DNA from: Spirochaetes bacterium ADurb.Bin218
Lineage (GTDB): Bacteria; Spirochaetota; UBA4802; UBA5550
Direction: 5' to 3'
Assembly: GCA_002069965.1 (NCBI GenBank)
Contig: MWCI01000013.1
Span: 1-59,909 of the forward strand
DNA length: 59,909 nucleotides
The translations under genes and the position numbers were made by a program. Each line of letters begins with the position of its first letter. Within the stretch, counting starts at the first letter, position 1. Positions 44,621-53,943 of the stretch are shown here, one piece after another. The notes below the pieces were generated by a model. It ran no database searches. It saw only the letters and a program-made list of their open reading frames with translations, and had not been told where the DNA came from.

Positions 44621-45409
44621 ATGAACCATTCTAAAAAAGCAACCTCAAGACTAAAAAGAAAGCTTACCCTATACTTTCTTTTAATCTCAATTGTATCCAT
44701 ATCAGTAAGTGCGGAGATTATATTTGAGTTTAGCTCTGGCAGGCTAAGAGACGAGATTAAAAAGAACTTTATTGCTCATATAGACTCAACTCTTCCCAGA
44801 GATACAAAATCAAGAATCAATGAAAGGGAATTGATAGGCTCAATAGAAAAGCCAATTTATGACTTAAGAAACAGAATGATATTACTACTCCTTGTTGTTT
44901 TTGGAAGCATAATAGGAGCCTTTCTAATGTTTACCAAGGATATAGTTGCTCCTATGGATGGCATTGTGGAAGCGACCAAAAAGATTGCAGATGGCGACCT
45001 CACAGTCACTGTTCCTATAATGACAAATGATGAAATTGGTCAGATTGCAAAACTCATAAACACAATGAATGTAAATCTTCAGGATCTTATTATGCAAATA
45101 AGGCAGGAGATATCTCGGCATAGACATAAAATAGAAGAAGCCTCCCAAAAAATCTCTCTTATAGCAGGAGACAAGGCTGAAGAGGTTCTTGAAACAAAAA
45201 AGATGAGGCTTTCTGATTTTAAAAATATTATCAATCTCTCTGATGATCTTATAAAAGAAATGGACAATATGCTTATGGACCTTTCCGCACTTGAAACCTT
45301 TGTAAGAATGTATAAAACCTATTCAATAAACACCGGTATTGAACAAAAAGAAATTGACGATGCTCTGGAGCAATATCAAGATATAGCTCTATACAAGGAA
45401 GGTGAATAA
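44621..45409 (+). CDS. HAMP-domain membrane protein lacking an output domain
   Basis: The start at 44621 is chosen because TAGGAC precedes the ATG; an earlier TTG at 44543 would add an unlikely 26 residues. The 262-residue protein has a basic N-terminus, membrane helix 1 at about 15-33, a short extracytoplasmic loop of about 50 residues, helix 2 at 86-106, and a HAMP domain at about 106-158 (IVEATKKIADGDLTV, DEIGQIAKLINTM). A helical coiled coil to the C-terminus follows. There is no kinase, cyclase or methyl-accepting signalling domain. TAATG overlap couples it to the transporter. It resembles the sensor half of a chemoreceptor. Confidence 0.85.
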   Translation: MNHSKKATSRLKRKLTLYFLLISIVSISVSAEIIFEFSSGRLRDEIKKNFIAHIDSTLPRDTKSRINERELIGSIEKPIYDLRNRMILLLLVVFGSIIGAFLMFTKDIVAPMDGIVEATKKIADGDLTVTVPIMTNDEIGQIAKLINTMNVNLQDLIMQIRQEISRHRHKIEEASQKISLIAGDKAEEVLETKKMRLSDFKNIINLSDDLIKEMDNMLMDLSALETFVRMYKTYSINTGIEQKEIDDALEQYQDIALYKEGE

Positions 45410-46185
45410 TGACTTTTGAATACTGGTATATGTTTCCTGTTGCTATTGTTGTTGCAATTTTAGCAAATTCATCTGGTTTTTCTGGTGGAGTTTTGTTCCA
45501 ACCAATATACAATCTCTTACTTAATATACCAATCCAAAATGCAGTCGCCACAGGTATAGCAACTGAAACTGTAGGGATGACAAGCGGTGCTTTAAGATAC
45601 ATTTACTATAAAATGGTGGATCTTCCAATAGGTTTCACAATGGTTATGTTAACAATACCAGGTGTTGTTCTCGGCAATCATGCCTTAATTGTAATAAATG
45701 GAGATTTATTAAAACTCATACTGGGCTTTATTATATTATTCGTTGCTACTACTCAATTTATAAATGCTGTGCAAAATACTTTTGGAACAAAAGAAAATAT
45801 ACCAGTTGAAGACATTTATCCCTTTATGTGGATTCCTCCTCTGGGAGGTTTTTTTTCAGCATCAACTGGAACAGGTGTATGTGAACTCTCGCAACCACTT
45901 CTGGAAAAGGGACTTAAGCTAAATACAAGAAGAGCCAATGCTACAGCAATATTAATTGAGGCAACTGCAGATTGGATTATCACAATACTCAATCTACAAG
46001 CAGGCCTTATACTATGGCAATTATGGATTTTTACAGGCTCGGGAGTTATAATAGGTGGTCAGATTGGCCCTTATATTTCCAAATATCTTCCTGTAAGAAT
46101 TCTAAAAATTGTATTTTCAATAGCTGTCATAATTATAGGAATTTTTTATATTTATAAAGGATACATGTGGATAAAGAGTTTATAG
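45409..46185 (+). CDS. TSUP family (TauE/SafE) membrane transporter
   Basis: The 258-residue protein has about eight membrane helices and the two-repeat TSUP layout: an N-terminal [15 protein letters not shown] motif and the matching [18 protein letters not shown] in the second half. The family moves sulfite, sulfoacetate, taurine-derived or other small anions. Its start overlaps the HAMP gene stop by one base, and its 3' end overlaps the chemoreceptor-like gene by 19 bases. It is therefore bracketed by two signalling proteins, suggesting that transport and sensing are linked. Confidence 0.9.
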   Translation: MTFEYWYMFPVAIVVAILANSSGFSGGVLFQPIYNLLLNIPIQNAVATGIATETVGMTSGALRYIYYKMVDLPIGFTMVMLTIPGVVLGNHALIVINGDLLKLILGFIILFVATTQFINAVQNTFGTKENIPVEDIYPFMWIPPLGGFFSASTGTGVCELSQPLLEKGLKLNTRRANATAILIEATADWIITILNLQAGLILWQLWIFTGSGVIIGGQIGPYISKYLPVRILKIVFSIAVIIIGIFYIYKGYMWIKSL

Positions 46186-47849
46186 GAAATCCTGCATCTC
46201 TTATTTATTTTCTGGAAAGCAACGGCGGACTTGCTGTTCTTTATACAATTCAAAGCTTTATGTTTTTTATGATGCTTTACATTCTGGCTGCAGAATTCTG
46301 GAGGACAAAGGACAGAGGCCTTTTGTATAAGCTCTTTGCAGCCTCAGCGATCACTGCCATAAGCATTGGAACAGCTGCCATCTATATACTCAAATCAATT
46401 TACAACATCGATGTAGGGGAAAAATTCTTCCCGCTGATTTTTAATCTTCTATTTTCTCTAAATGTTTTATCTCTTGCAAGGGCCTTTACATACGACTATG
46501 TTGCTGACAAGCAAGCCTTTGATAGACTTATAAATTATACTATGGCAGTAACAGTAGCTATATACTTTGGAGTTCAACTATGGTGGCTAAATATTTATGA
46601 TAGCTCAAAAACATTCAGCAACTCATACCCTCAGGGATTATTTTCTATATTCTTTATAATTGTTCTTTCTTTTTCAATTTACATGCTTACAAAATTCAGA
46701 CAAAGTTACAAGGCAAGACTTGTCACTGCCTTTGCCTCAATACTTATAATTCAGATCATAACATTGTGGGGGGTCTTTATAAATTATACGCCCTCTGCCT
46801 TTAAAATAATAAAAGGAGCTCTTCCTATAGTTGTGCCTGTAATGTTTACAAGCGTTGTATTCAAAGAGCTCATAGGTAGAGTGGTACTCATGGTTGAGCA
46901 TATAAGGCTAACCTTTGAAACACAAAAGGAGTTAATCTTTGAGCTCATCAATATTGGCAGCGAGCTCTCAGATATCTCTGACTCCCTGGTAAAAACAGCT
47001 ATTGAAGGATGGGGAAAACTCTCCTCTGTAGTTGAGGCAATACAAAGTCAAATCAATGAAGGAGTTCAAATCACACAAAAAATAAGTGAAAACTTTGAGC
47101 AATATCAAAACCTTAAGAACTATAAAATTATACCTGAAATAGAAAATTTAAATAACAATCACAGCAATACAGATGAAGAGGAATTAACAGCAATCTGGGA
47201 AACAATTGATCAAACCATAGGCCACCTTGACCATGCTATAAATGTTATTCAAAATATTAAAGATAAAATTCCCTTGCTTCACTCAACAGTGGATCTCATT
47301 GACGATATTTCTGACAAAACCAACATACTTTCACTTAACGCCTCAATTGAGGCTGCACGGGCAGGAATCTATGGCAGAGGCTTTGCTGTGGTTGCAGAAG
47401 AAGTTGGAAATCTGGCAGAAAATTCACTTTCAAGCTCAAGGGAGCTAAAAAAAAGATTTACAGAAATTACAGAAATTCTCAAAAAATATGAAGATGAGGT
47501 TTTCTCTGCGAAAAAAATATTGCAGAATATTCCACGGGAAATAAATTCAAAATCCGAGGTCAAAGAGTATCAATCATTTTTTGAGTTCACAGATCAGGTC
47601 AAGGTTAACGTTGAAAAATATATGGCAGACACTGAAGAGATTATAGAAAACTTTAGCAGATCAGGTGAATTTGCAAAAACCATAGAATCACGTTCATTAT
47701 ATATGAAAGATAAAATTGCAGAGCATGTCCGCGAAATTGAAACAATCGCAGGCATGGGTGATTTGTTAAACAGTCTAATTCAGAAACTTAATACAAAGAT
47801 AAATATCCTCATAAAGAATTCAGGTGAGCTGGAAAAATTGATGAGGTAA
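46167..47849 (+). CDS. Seven-helix membrane protein with a methyl-accepting chemotaxis signalling domain
   Basis: The start is a GTG at 46167 with AAAGG six bases upstream, inside the end of the transporter gene. Residues 20-240 form about seven membrane helices with no recognisable ligand-binding domain and no HAMP. The cytoplasmic part ends in a methyl-accepting-like coiled coil with the conserved hairpin tip [15 protein letters not shown] and [18 protein letters not shown] near 380-415. That tip contacts CheA/CheW in classical receptors. The HAMP protein two genes upstream has what this one lacks. CheA/CheW partners are not in the window. Confidence 0.88.
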   Translation: MDKEFIGNPASLIYFLESNGGLAVLYTIQSFMFFMMLYILAAEFWRTKDRGLLYKLFAASAITAISIGTAAIYILKSIYNIDVGEKFFPLIFNLLFSLNVLSLARAFTYDYVADKQAFDRLINYTMAVTVAIYFGVQLWWLNIYDSSKTFSNSYPQGLFSIFFIIVLSFSIYMLTKFRQSYKARLVTAFASILIIQIITLWGVFINYTPSAFKIIKGALPIVVPVMFTSVVFKELIGRVVLMVEHIRLTFETQKELIFELINIGSELSDISDSLVKTAIEGWGKLSSVVEAIQSQINEGVQITQKISENFEQYQNLKNYKIIPEIENLNNNHSNTDEEELTAIWETIDQTIGHLDHAINVIQNIKDKIPLLHSTVDLIDDISDKTNILSLNASIEAARAGIYGRGFAVVAEEVGNLAENSLSSSRELKKRFTEITEILKKYEDEVFSAKKILQNIPREINSKSEVKEYQSFFEFTDQVKVNVEKYMADTEEIIENFSRSGEFAKTIESRSLYMKDKIAEHVREIETIAGMGDLLNSLIQKLNTKINILIKNSGELEKLMR

Positions 47850-47905
47850 TATAATTTTTATTCAAAAAGCATTGACATTTTTTAAATATCGGAGCTAATA
47901 AAATT

Positions 47906-48862
47906 ATGAATGCACTTAACAGAAAAGATCTTCTTGATATTCAGTCTCTTTCTAAAGATGAAATTTTACTCATCTGCAAAACTGCAAAATACTTTAAGGA
48001 TGTCTTTACAAGGGATATAAAAACAGTTCCAGTTTTACGAGGTAAAACTGTCTGCACCCTCTTTTATGAGCCATCAACGAGGACAAGGCTAAGCTTTGAA
48101 CTTGCAGCAAAGATGCTTTCTGCAAATACAATAAATGTCCCTGTTACGACATCCAGTGTGGTAAAGGGTGAGTCCCTTATTGATACTGTGCGGACTCTTG
48201 AAGCCATGAAGGCAGATTATATTGTTATGAGGCATGCGGCGTCTTTAGCGCCGCATTTTTTATCTAAAAATATTGATGCCTCAGTTATAAATGGTGGAGA
48301 TGGTTTTCATGCACATCCAACTCAGGCTCTACTTGACACATACTCCATTCTCGAAAAAAGGGAGACACTTGCAGGACTGCACATTGGCATAATAGGAGAC
48401 ATCAAGCATTCAAGGGTTGCCAGATCTGATTTAATAGCATTCCAGAAACTTGGAGCAAAGGTAACCCTTTGTGGGCCACCTACTCTGCTGCCTGATGAAT
48501 TCAAGCAATATGGAGTTGATATGACATATAACTTAGACGAATTATTGCCTGAATTAGATGTCGTCAATATGCTAAGAATTCAAAGAGAAAGGCAAAAGGG
48601 CTCTCTATTCCCATCAATCCGTGAATACAATCTTCTCTATGCCCTCACCGAGGAGAGGTTTTCAAAATGTAAATCAGATGTCATTATAATGCACCCCGGA
48701 CCAATGAACAGAGGAATTGAGATTGACGATGCAGTGGCAGATCATCCAAATTCAATAATCAATGAACAGGTTACAAATGGAGTAGCAGTTCGAATGGCTG
48801 TTTTTTATCTCCTGGCAGGGGGAGCACCATTTCAGGATGAAGAAGGAGATATATCAAAATGA
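47906..48862 (+). CDS. pyrB: Aspartate carbamoyltransferase catalytic subunit
   Basis: The 318-residue enzyme condenses carbamoyl phosphate and aspartate in pyrimidine synthesis. Signature segments are the carbamoyl-phosphate loop FYEPSTRTRLSFE near residue 57, HAHPTQALLDTY near 135, and the C-terminal MHPGPMNRGIEI. There is no adjacent pyrI, so it should be the unregulated trimer type or a PyrC-associated form. Its stop overlaps pyrC by four bases. TTGACA lies 34 bases upstream of the start, but no convincing -10 pairs with it. Confidence 0.97.
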   Translation: MNALNRKDLLDIQSLSKDEILLICKTAKYFKDVFTRDIKTVPVLRGKTVCTLFYEPSTRTRLSFELAAKMLSANTINVPVTTSSVVKGESLIDTVRTLEAMKADYIVMRHAASLAPHFLSKNIDASVINGGDGFHAHPTQALLDTYSILEKRETLAGLHIGIIGDIKHSRVARSDLIAFQKLGAKVTLCGPPTLLPDEFKQYGVDMTYNLDELLPELDVVNMLRIQRERQKGSLFPSIREYNLLYALTEERFSKCKSDVIIMHPGPMNRGIEIDDAVADHPNSIINEQVTNGVAVRMAVFYLLAGGAPFQDEEGDISK

Positions 48863-50136
48863 AAATCGTGATTAAAAACGGAAGAGTTATTAATCCCGCT
48901 ACAGGGCTTGATGATAAATTAGATTTAGTTTTACAAGACGGCTTTATTGCAACAATCGATCATAATATACATCCAAAGGAAGGTGATACTGTAATTGATG
49001 CTACAGGCTGCCTTGTGCTTCCAGGTCTCATAGACATGCATGTCCACTTTAGAGAGCCTGGCAGAGAAGATGTTGAAACAATTATCGGTGGATCACAAAT
49101 AGCTGCAAAGAGTGGATTTACATCTGTTTGCACCATGCCAAATACAAAACCAGTTATTGACAACCAAGCACTGGTGCGATTTATAATAATGGAAGCTGCT
49201 AAGGGTCCAATAAACGTTTTTCCTGCTGCAACAATAACCAAGGGCGCTAAAGGGGAAGAGATCTCAGAAATGGGAAAACTGGTCAAAGGTGGAGCTGTTG
49301 CCTTTACAGATGACGGCAGGCCAGTGATGAGCTCAATTGTAATGAGAAGGGCTCTTGAATATGCAAGAATGTTTAATGTCCCGATTCTTTCCCATGCAGA
49401 GGATACACTCCTTGCAGATGAAGGATTAATGAATGAAGGACTTAACTCCACACGACTTGGCCTTAAGGGCATACCCTGTGAGGCAGAAGAGGTTATGGTT
49501 AGCAGAGATATTCTCCTTACAAGGCTTACAGGTGGCAGATTGCACTTTTGCCATATATCATCAGCTGGTTCTGTGGAGCTAATAAGGCGGGCAAAAAAAG
49601 ACGGAATAAAAATTACATGCGAGACAGCGCCGCACTACTTTTCTATAACAGATGATATTATTGAAGAGAAGATGTCAATGGCAAAGATGAATCCTCCAGT
49701 GAGGACTGAGGAACATCGCAAAGGGATTATAGAGGGTTTAAGAGATGGAACAATTGATTGTATTGCAACAGATCATGCTCCTCATTCCCCAAGTGAAAAA
49801 ATGCAAGAAATGGAATATGCACCTTTTGGAATAATTGGGCTTGAAACAGCTGTTCCTTTAATAATTACAGAGCTTGTTAGAAACAATAATTTCTCTTATA
49901 TCGATGCTTTTTCTAAGGTAACATGTAATCCAGCTGCAATATTAAATCTTGATAGAGGAACTATTGCTGTAGGAGCTCATGGGGATATTACAATAATCAA
50001 TCCCGATAAAAAAATACTCATAGACAAAAACTTCATAAAATCCAGATGCAAAAACACACCCTTTATGGGAATGGAATTATACGGTTCTGTAGAATACACC
50101 CTATGCAATGGTAAGATTGTATATAGCAGAGTTTAA
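48859..50136 (+). CDS. pyrC: Dihydroorotase
   Basis: The 425-residue protein is a class I dihydroorotase, which cyclises carbamoyl aspartate. LVLPGLIDMHVHFREPG holds the HxH metal ligands near residue 60. Further landmarks are SVCTMPNTKPVID, SHAEDTLL, HFCHISSAGSVELI, CETAPHYF and the catalytic Asp in CIATDHAPHS near 303. Translationally coupled to pyrB (ATGA overlap). In many bacteria class I PyrC binds PyrB in a complex. The stop codon sits inside a terminator-like hairpin. Confidence 0.97.
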   Translation: MKIVIKNGRVINPATGLDDKLDLVLQDGFIATIDHNIHPKEGDTVIDATGCLVLPGLIDMHVHFREPGREDVETIIGGSQIAAKSGFTSVCTMPNTKPVIDNQALVRFIIMEAAKGPINVFPAATITKGAKGEEISEMGKLVKGGAVAFTDDGRPVMSSIVMRRALEYARMFNVPILSHAEDTLLADEGLMNEGLNSTRLGLKGIPCEAEEVMVSRDILLTRLTGGRLHFCHISSAGSVELIRRAKKDGIKITCETAPHYFSITDDIIEEKMSMAKMNPPVRTEEHRKGIIEGLRDGTIDCIATDHAPHSPSEKMQEMEYAPFGIIGLETAVPLIITELVRNNNFSYIDAFSKVTCNPAAILNLDRGTIAVGAHGDITIINPDKKILIDKNFIKSRCKNTPFMGMELYGSVEYTLCNGKIVYSRV

Positions 50137-50147
50137 CTCTGTTATAT
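50122..50147. terminator. Terminator-like hairpin at the end of pyrC
   Basis: TATAGCAGAG / CTCTGTTATA pair around TTTAA with one mismatch, spanning the pyrC stop codon. It lies between convergent pyrC and the esterase-like gene. AT-rich and moderate in strength. Confidence 0.55.
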
Positions 50148-50165
50148 ACAATTGCAAAGTATAAA

Positions 50166-51071
50166 CTATTTAAGACTGCTGTCCATAAACTCCATCACAG
50201 GCTCAACCTGAGCTCTCCAGTAAAGCCATCCATAACCATTTGTTTTGCCCTCTCTATATATAACGCTGTATGAAGGATCCTTTTTTTCCAATTGCTTTAA
50301 TCTTATGGCCATAAGCTGAGACTGCATTATATTAAAGGCATCACCCTTTATGCCATGATATATATAAACCTTAACATTTTTAAGATTTTCAGCCATCTTA
50401 AGTGGATTATCCTCATCCTCCCATCTCTGACTGTTCTTCTTGTATGGTCCATAGATGCTTTCAACCATTCTGCTATTTTGCATGGTAGAGTGATCATAAA
50501 ATCCTGAGATCCCTGCTGCAGCGCCAAACTTATTGCTGTAATTTGTAGCAACCAAAATAGCGCCATGGGCTCCTACTGCTACACCCATAATCCCTGTGCC
50601 TTCTCTTTTTGTCGCAAGTCTAAAATTATTCTGAAGAAAAGCGATGAGTGTCTCACCTATAAATTTTCCACCGGGAATAATATTCCACTTATAAGAAGTC
50701 TCTGGATAATATTTTGTCTCATAAAGAGATCTACCCATGGAAGGGCACACAATGACCATATTATATTTATTAGCAATAGAGGCTATAGAGGTGCTTGTCT
50801 CCCAATCGTTTTCTCTCTCTCCATATTGATGAAGAGCTATAACCGTTCTGTAATATTTCCCAAACTCATAATCCTTTGGAAAATAGATCTGAATCTTTGC
50901 AGAAGAGCTCTCTCCTTCATAATCAATGGGCACAGATATATTCTTAAGCCACTTTCCGGGTTGGATCAATTCTTTATAAGAAAGTGACTCCCCCGAAAGG
51001 TTTATCCAGGATAAATCAAAAAAAATAATAGCTACTAAAAGTATTAAAAAAGATCTCACTTTACAGGCCAT
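50166..51071 (-). CDS. Secreted esterase-fold protein with degenerate catalytic residues
   Basis: The ATG at 51071 follows GGAGAGG by six bases; it gives 301 residues beginning with a signal peptide (SFLILLVAIIFFDLSWINLSG). The body matches the esterase D/putative esterase alpha-beta hydrolase family: RTVIALHQYGERENDW, VIVCPSMGRSL, GIMGVAVGAHGAILVA and GWLYWRAQVEPVMEF. In active members the nucleophile lies in GxSxGGxG, but here that position is Ala165 (GVAVGAHG). The catalytic His of the C-terminal GHxWxYW motif is Tyr280 (GYGWLYW). Only the acid region (HGIKGDAF) seems kept. It is thus probably a non-enzymatic binding protein, or uses different chemistry. Confidence 0.82.
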   Translation of the reverse strand: MACKVRSFLILLVAIIFFDLSWINLSGESLSYKELIQPGKWLKNISVPIDYEGESSSAKIQIYFPKDYEFGKYYRTVIALHQYGERENDWETSTSIASIANKYNMVIVCPSMGRSLYETKYYPETSYKWNIIPGGKFIGETLIAFLQNNFRLATKREGTGIMGVAVGAHGAILVATNYSNKFGAAAGISGFYDHSTMQNSRMVESIYGPYKKNSQRWEDEDNPLKMAENLKNVKVYIYHGIKGDAFNIMQSQLMAIRLKQLEKKDPSYSVIYREGKTNGYGWLYWRAQVEPVMEFMDSSLK

Positions 51072-51151
51072 AGAAAACCTCTCCAAAAATCTTAGACTTT
51101 AATATTTAATATAGATTAAAGGCAAAGCCTGTCAAGCAGCTCTTTAATTTT

Positions 51152-51835
51152 TCATGGGATAATACCATTTTCTTTCATGCTAAAAAAAGACGTATCTGTC
51201 ACAATAATATGATCAAGAAGCGGTATTCCGATAATCTTTCCTGCCTCAATAAGTCTCTTTGTAGTGTTAATATCCTGAGGGGATGGATCTGTAACACCAG
51301 AAGGATGATTATGAACAACTATTATACCACAGCCCCCTTCTTTTATAGCATCTCTAAAGACCTCCCTCGGATGAACTATCGCCTCTGTAATAGTCCCCAT
51401 TGAAACAAGAGTCTTTTTTATTAACATATTTTTGCTGTTTAGCACCAAAACCCGAAATTCCTCCCTTTGAAGACCTGCTGTTTCTGGAAGAAGATATTCC
51501 CATACATGCAAAGGGGTTGGCAGATATGCCCAAAATGGAATTTTTGAAATAGCTCTTCTTCCAAGTTCAAATGCAGCAAGGAGTCTCACGCTTTTTGTGA
51601 ATCCAATACCCTTTTCTCCAGCAAGCTCCCGAAGGCCCAGTTTAGAGATTGGATTGAGCCCACCCCACTTTTTCAAAATCCATGCGGAGAGATCCATAAC
51701 ATCCTTCTCCTTTGTCCCTGTGCCTATAATAATTGCAAGCAATTCCACATCAGAAAGCTCCCTTACACTTACCCCTTCAATACACTTTTGGATAGGGAGC
51801 TTATACATAAAATTATCTTCCATGCTTTCTTCCAT
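51152..51835 (-). CDS. radC: RadC family JAB/MPN-domain protein
   Basis: The 227-residue protein has an N-terminal helix-hairpin-helix region (LGLRELAGEKGIGFTKSVRLLAAFELGRRA). A JAB-type metalloprotein domain follows, with the RadC signature VVHNHPSGVTDPSPQD (HxHPSGx5SxxD) near residues 170-185 and LLDHIIVTD. The domain has metallo-isopeptidase ancestry; a role in DNA repair is doubtful and the substrate is unknown. The start at 51835 has AGAGGGG five bases upstream and lies 23 bases inside the end of the phospholipase-like gene, so the pair is coupled. Confidence 0.93.
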   Translation of the reverse strand: MEESMEDNFMYKLPIQKCIEGVSVRELSDVELLAIIIGTGTKEKDVMDLSAWILKKWGGLNPISKLGLRELAGEKGIGFTKSVRLLAAFELGRRAISKIPFWAYLPTPLHVWEYLLPETAGLQREEFRVLVLNSKNMLIKKTLVSMGTITEAIVHPREVFRDAIKEGGCGIIVVHNHPSGVTDPSPQDINTTKRLIEAGKIIGIPLLDHIIVTDTSFFSMKENGIIP

Positions 51836-52847
51836 CTTTACCCCTCTGGTATACTCTCTGAAATTCCTTCAAATATATTTTGGCTACTGCCTCATCATCA
51901 ATTATTAAGATATTTTCATCGTTTTTCTTATCTGCATTCTCAGAAAAATTAAAAGACCCTGTTATAACCCTATAATCATCAATTATTATAACCTTATGGT
52001 GCATAATCTTTTTATTGCCGTCTGCAACAACTGGCACCCCTTCAATTAACATCTTGGTAAACTCTGAGTGTTCACTCTTTGTTCCTCTCTTTTCAAAAAC
52101 CCCCTCAACAATAACACCACTTTTATATTTATCTATCATTGTTTCGCCTATTTTATCAGAGGTAAAAGAGAATGCCATAAACCTTATTGATTTCTTAGCC
52201 TTTTTTAGTCTTTCATCTATTATCCTCTCAACGTTGTTTTCTGGAGAAAAATACACATTGATATTAATATCTCCAAGTCGAACATAATACTTATTGCGGA
52301 CAGAGGCAAAAGCTCCATACTCTTTTTTATTCCCAAAAACTCCATGAATAAACATCTCCTCAAATTCAGCTCTATATATCTCAGCCAGTTCATGGGACTT
52401 AATGAATATTGAATTATTGTTATTACGCTTAAAACAATTTTCTGTAACATTTGTTGAACCTGTCCATATAATCTCTTTATCAATAATTGCAAACTTGTTG
52501 TGCATTAAAGCAGTCCTTTCATCTGTAACAACAGGTATTCCTGCCTCGACAATCATCTCTATTGCCTTTCCAGAAAAATTATCGCTATCTGTAACAAGCA
52601 AAACCTCAACTCCTCTTTTTTTTGCAGATATAAGGGCCTTTGCAAAGGGGATTGATGATATATCGTAAAAGGCTCCGTAAAAACTTTCTTTACATAAATT
52701 AATCTCCTGTATCATTATCTCCTCTGGTAAAGATTCCCTCTTCCTTATACCCTCTGGATCTGTGAAAGCAACTAAGTAGAGCCCATCAAAAGAAAAAGAA
52801 GGTATGGAGAAAAATAAAATTAATATTATTGCAATTATTCTTTTCAA
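51813..52847 (-). CDS. Secreted phospholipase D-like protein with two HKD motifs
   Basis: The 344-residue protein has a signal peptide (RIIAIILILFFSIPSFS) and two PLD half-sites. The first is MHNKFAIIDKEIIWTGSTN near residue 114. The second is MHHKVIIIDDYRVITGSFNFS near 290, each with HxKx4D and the following GSxN. Both active sites look complete, so phosphodiesterase activity on lipid or nucleic acid is likely in the periplasm or outside. Homologues include phospholipase D, cardiolipin synthase-like and Nuc-type nucleases. It is coupled to radC by a 23-base overlap. Confidence 0.9.
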   Translation of the reverse strand: MKRIIAIILILFFSIPSFSFDGLYLVAFTDPEGIRKRESLPEEIMIQEINLCKESFYGAFYDISSIPFAKALISAKKRGVEVLLVTDSDNFSGKAIEMIVEAGIPVVTDERTALMHNKFAIIDKEIIWTGSTNVTENCFKRNNNNSIFIKSHELAEIYRAEFEEMFIHGVFGNKKEYGAFASVRNKYYVRLGDININVYFSPENNVERIIDERLKKAKKSIRFMAFSFTSDKIGETMIDKYKSGVIVEGVFEKRGTKSEHSEFTKMLIEGVPVVADGNKKIMHHKVIIIDDYRVITGSFNFSENADKKNDENILIIDDEAVAKIYLKEFQRVYQRGKDGRKHGR

Positions 52848-52965
52848 AAAAATCCCCCACTAAATAAAAAATTTACTCTGATTAAAAATCAAAGCTAAAT
52901 GGCATCTTAGCAAGTCCCTTCTTTAAGGTAAAACGAAAAGTGTGCGGTGAAATAAAAAATTTTTT

Positions 52966-53922
52966 TTAAATTCTGGCAGAATTTTTTAATTCTTCAATTC
53001 TATCGATGAGCATATTCTCATATTCAGTGTAAAGAAGCTGTCCTTCCTTTCCTGGATTCATTGCTCTTACCTTGGAGATCAGAGTTCTATAGGGGGCGAG
53101 TTTTTTCGCATCAGTCTCTGCGGACAGAATATTTTTAATCTTGTCTTCATCTCTCTCTATCAAAGCAAGATAAAATTCAAAGGAATTCTTTAAATCAATC
53201 AACATTGATCTATTTATAACTAAATCCTCTGCGCTTTTCCCCTCTAAGATATCATTGATTCTGTGAATGATATACTGAGCATCAAAGGCTGGTATTTCAA
53301 AGTCCAGAAGCAACTGATTGAGATTTGACAGAGCCATATTTTTGAGATGAAAAGATGCAAGGAATAGAGCATTATCAGACATTGTGTTTATGTTTACAAG
53401 GTCAAGCTCTTTTGGAATTTCCCTGGTTTCTGGTGCAGCAATTTCCGATTTTTTCTTTGAGGCATTTATCAACTCAAAGGGCTTATATCTGCTTACAAGA
53501 ACAGAAATCTCTATATCTGTAATTGTCTCATCATATATAAGATAATCAATCTCTATATTAGGGGCAATGTTTTTAAGCATTGATGAATATCCCCTGATAT
53601 GAGTAATAATTGCAGGTATTAAATCCACTGTTGAGAAATAATTTATAAAAATGAATTTTCGCTTCTTTTCAACTATATCCCTATAAGGAAGCACTATGTG
53701 GTTATTCCTCACCTTGAGAAGAAAAAATTCCCTGTCATAGTCTCTTTCAATCTCAAAGGTGGACCCAACAAATACAATATTTGGCATTCGATGAAGCAGT
53801 GTTCTCCCTTCTTTATCAGCAAATACCGATTCTCCCTTGTTATTAAAAACAAGGAACTTCATTTTGCTATACATTATCTTCAATGTAAAGCCTGCGGGAG
53901 TTTTTTCCTCTGCAAAATTCAT
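52966..53922 (-). CDS. Hypothetical protein next to tsaD
   Basis: I do not recognise this 318-residue protein. The N-terminal 100 residues look beta-rich (KMKFLVFNNKGESVFADKEG, MPNIVFVGSTFEIERD) and the C-terminal 150 helical (ALFLASFHLKNMALSNLNQLL). There is no signal peptide or membrane helix. It begins 21 bases after the tsaD stop on the same strand, so it is probably co-transcribed with ctpA and tsaD. Such lineage-specific partners of tsaD are not known to me. Confidence 0.6.
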   Translation of the reverse strand: MNFAEEKTPAGFTLKIMYSKMKFLVFNNKGESVFADKEGRTLLHRMPNIVFVGSTFEIERDYDREFFLLKVRNNHIVLPYRDIVEKKRKFIFINYFSTVDLIPAIITHIRGYSSMLKNIAPNIEIDYLIYDETITDIEISVLVSRYKPFELINASKKKSEIAAPETREIPKELDLVNINTMSDNALFLASFHLKNMALSNLNQLLLDFEIPAFDAQYIIHRINDILEGKSAEDLVINRSMLIDLKNSFEFYLALIERDEDKIKNILSAETDAKKLAPYRTLISKVRAMNPGKEGQLLYTEYENMLIDRIEELKNSARI

Positions 53923-53943
53923 ATCGCTCTTATGCTTTCCCCA

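Noticed and set aside
48960-49472. 170-residue antisense ORF within pyrC
   Set aside because: pyrC is a complete, well-conserved gene on the other strand; the antisense frame has no recognisable domain.
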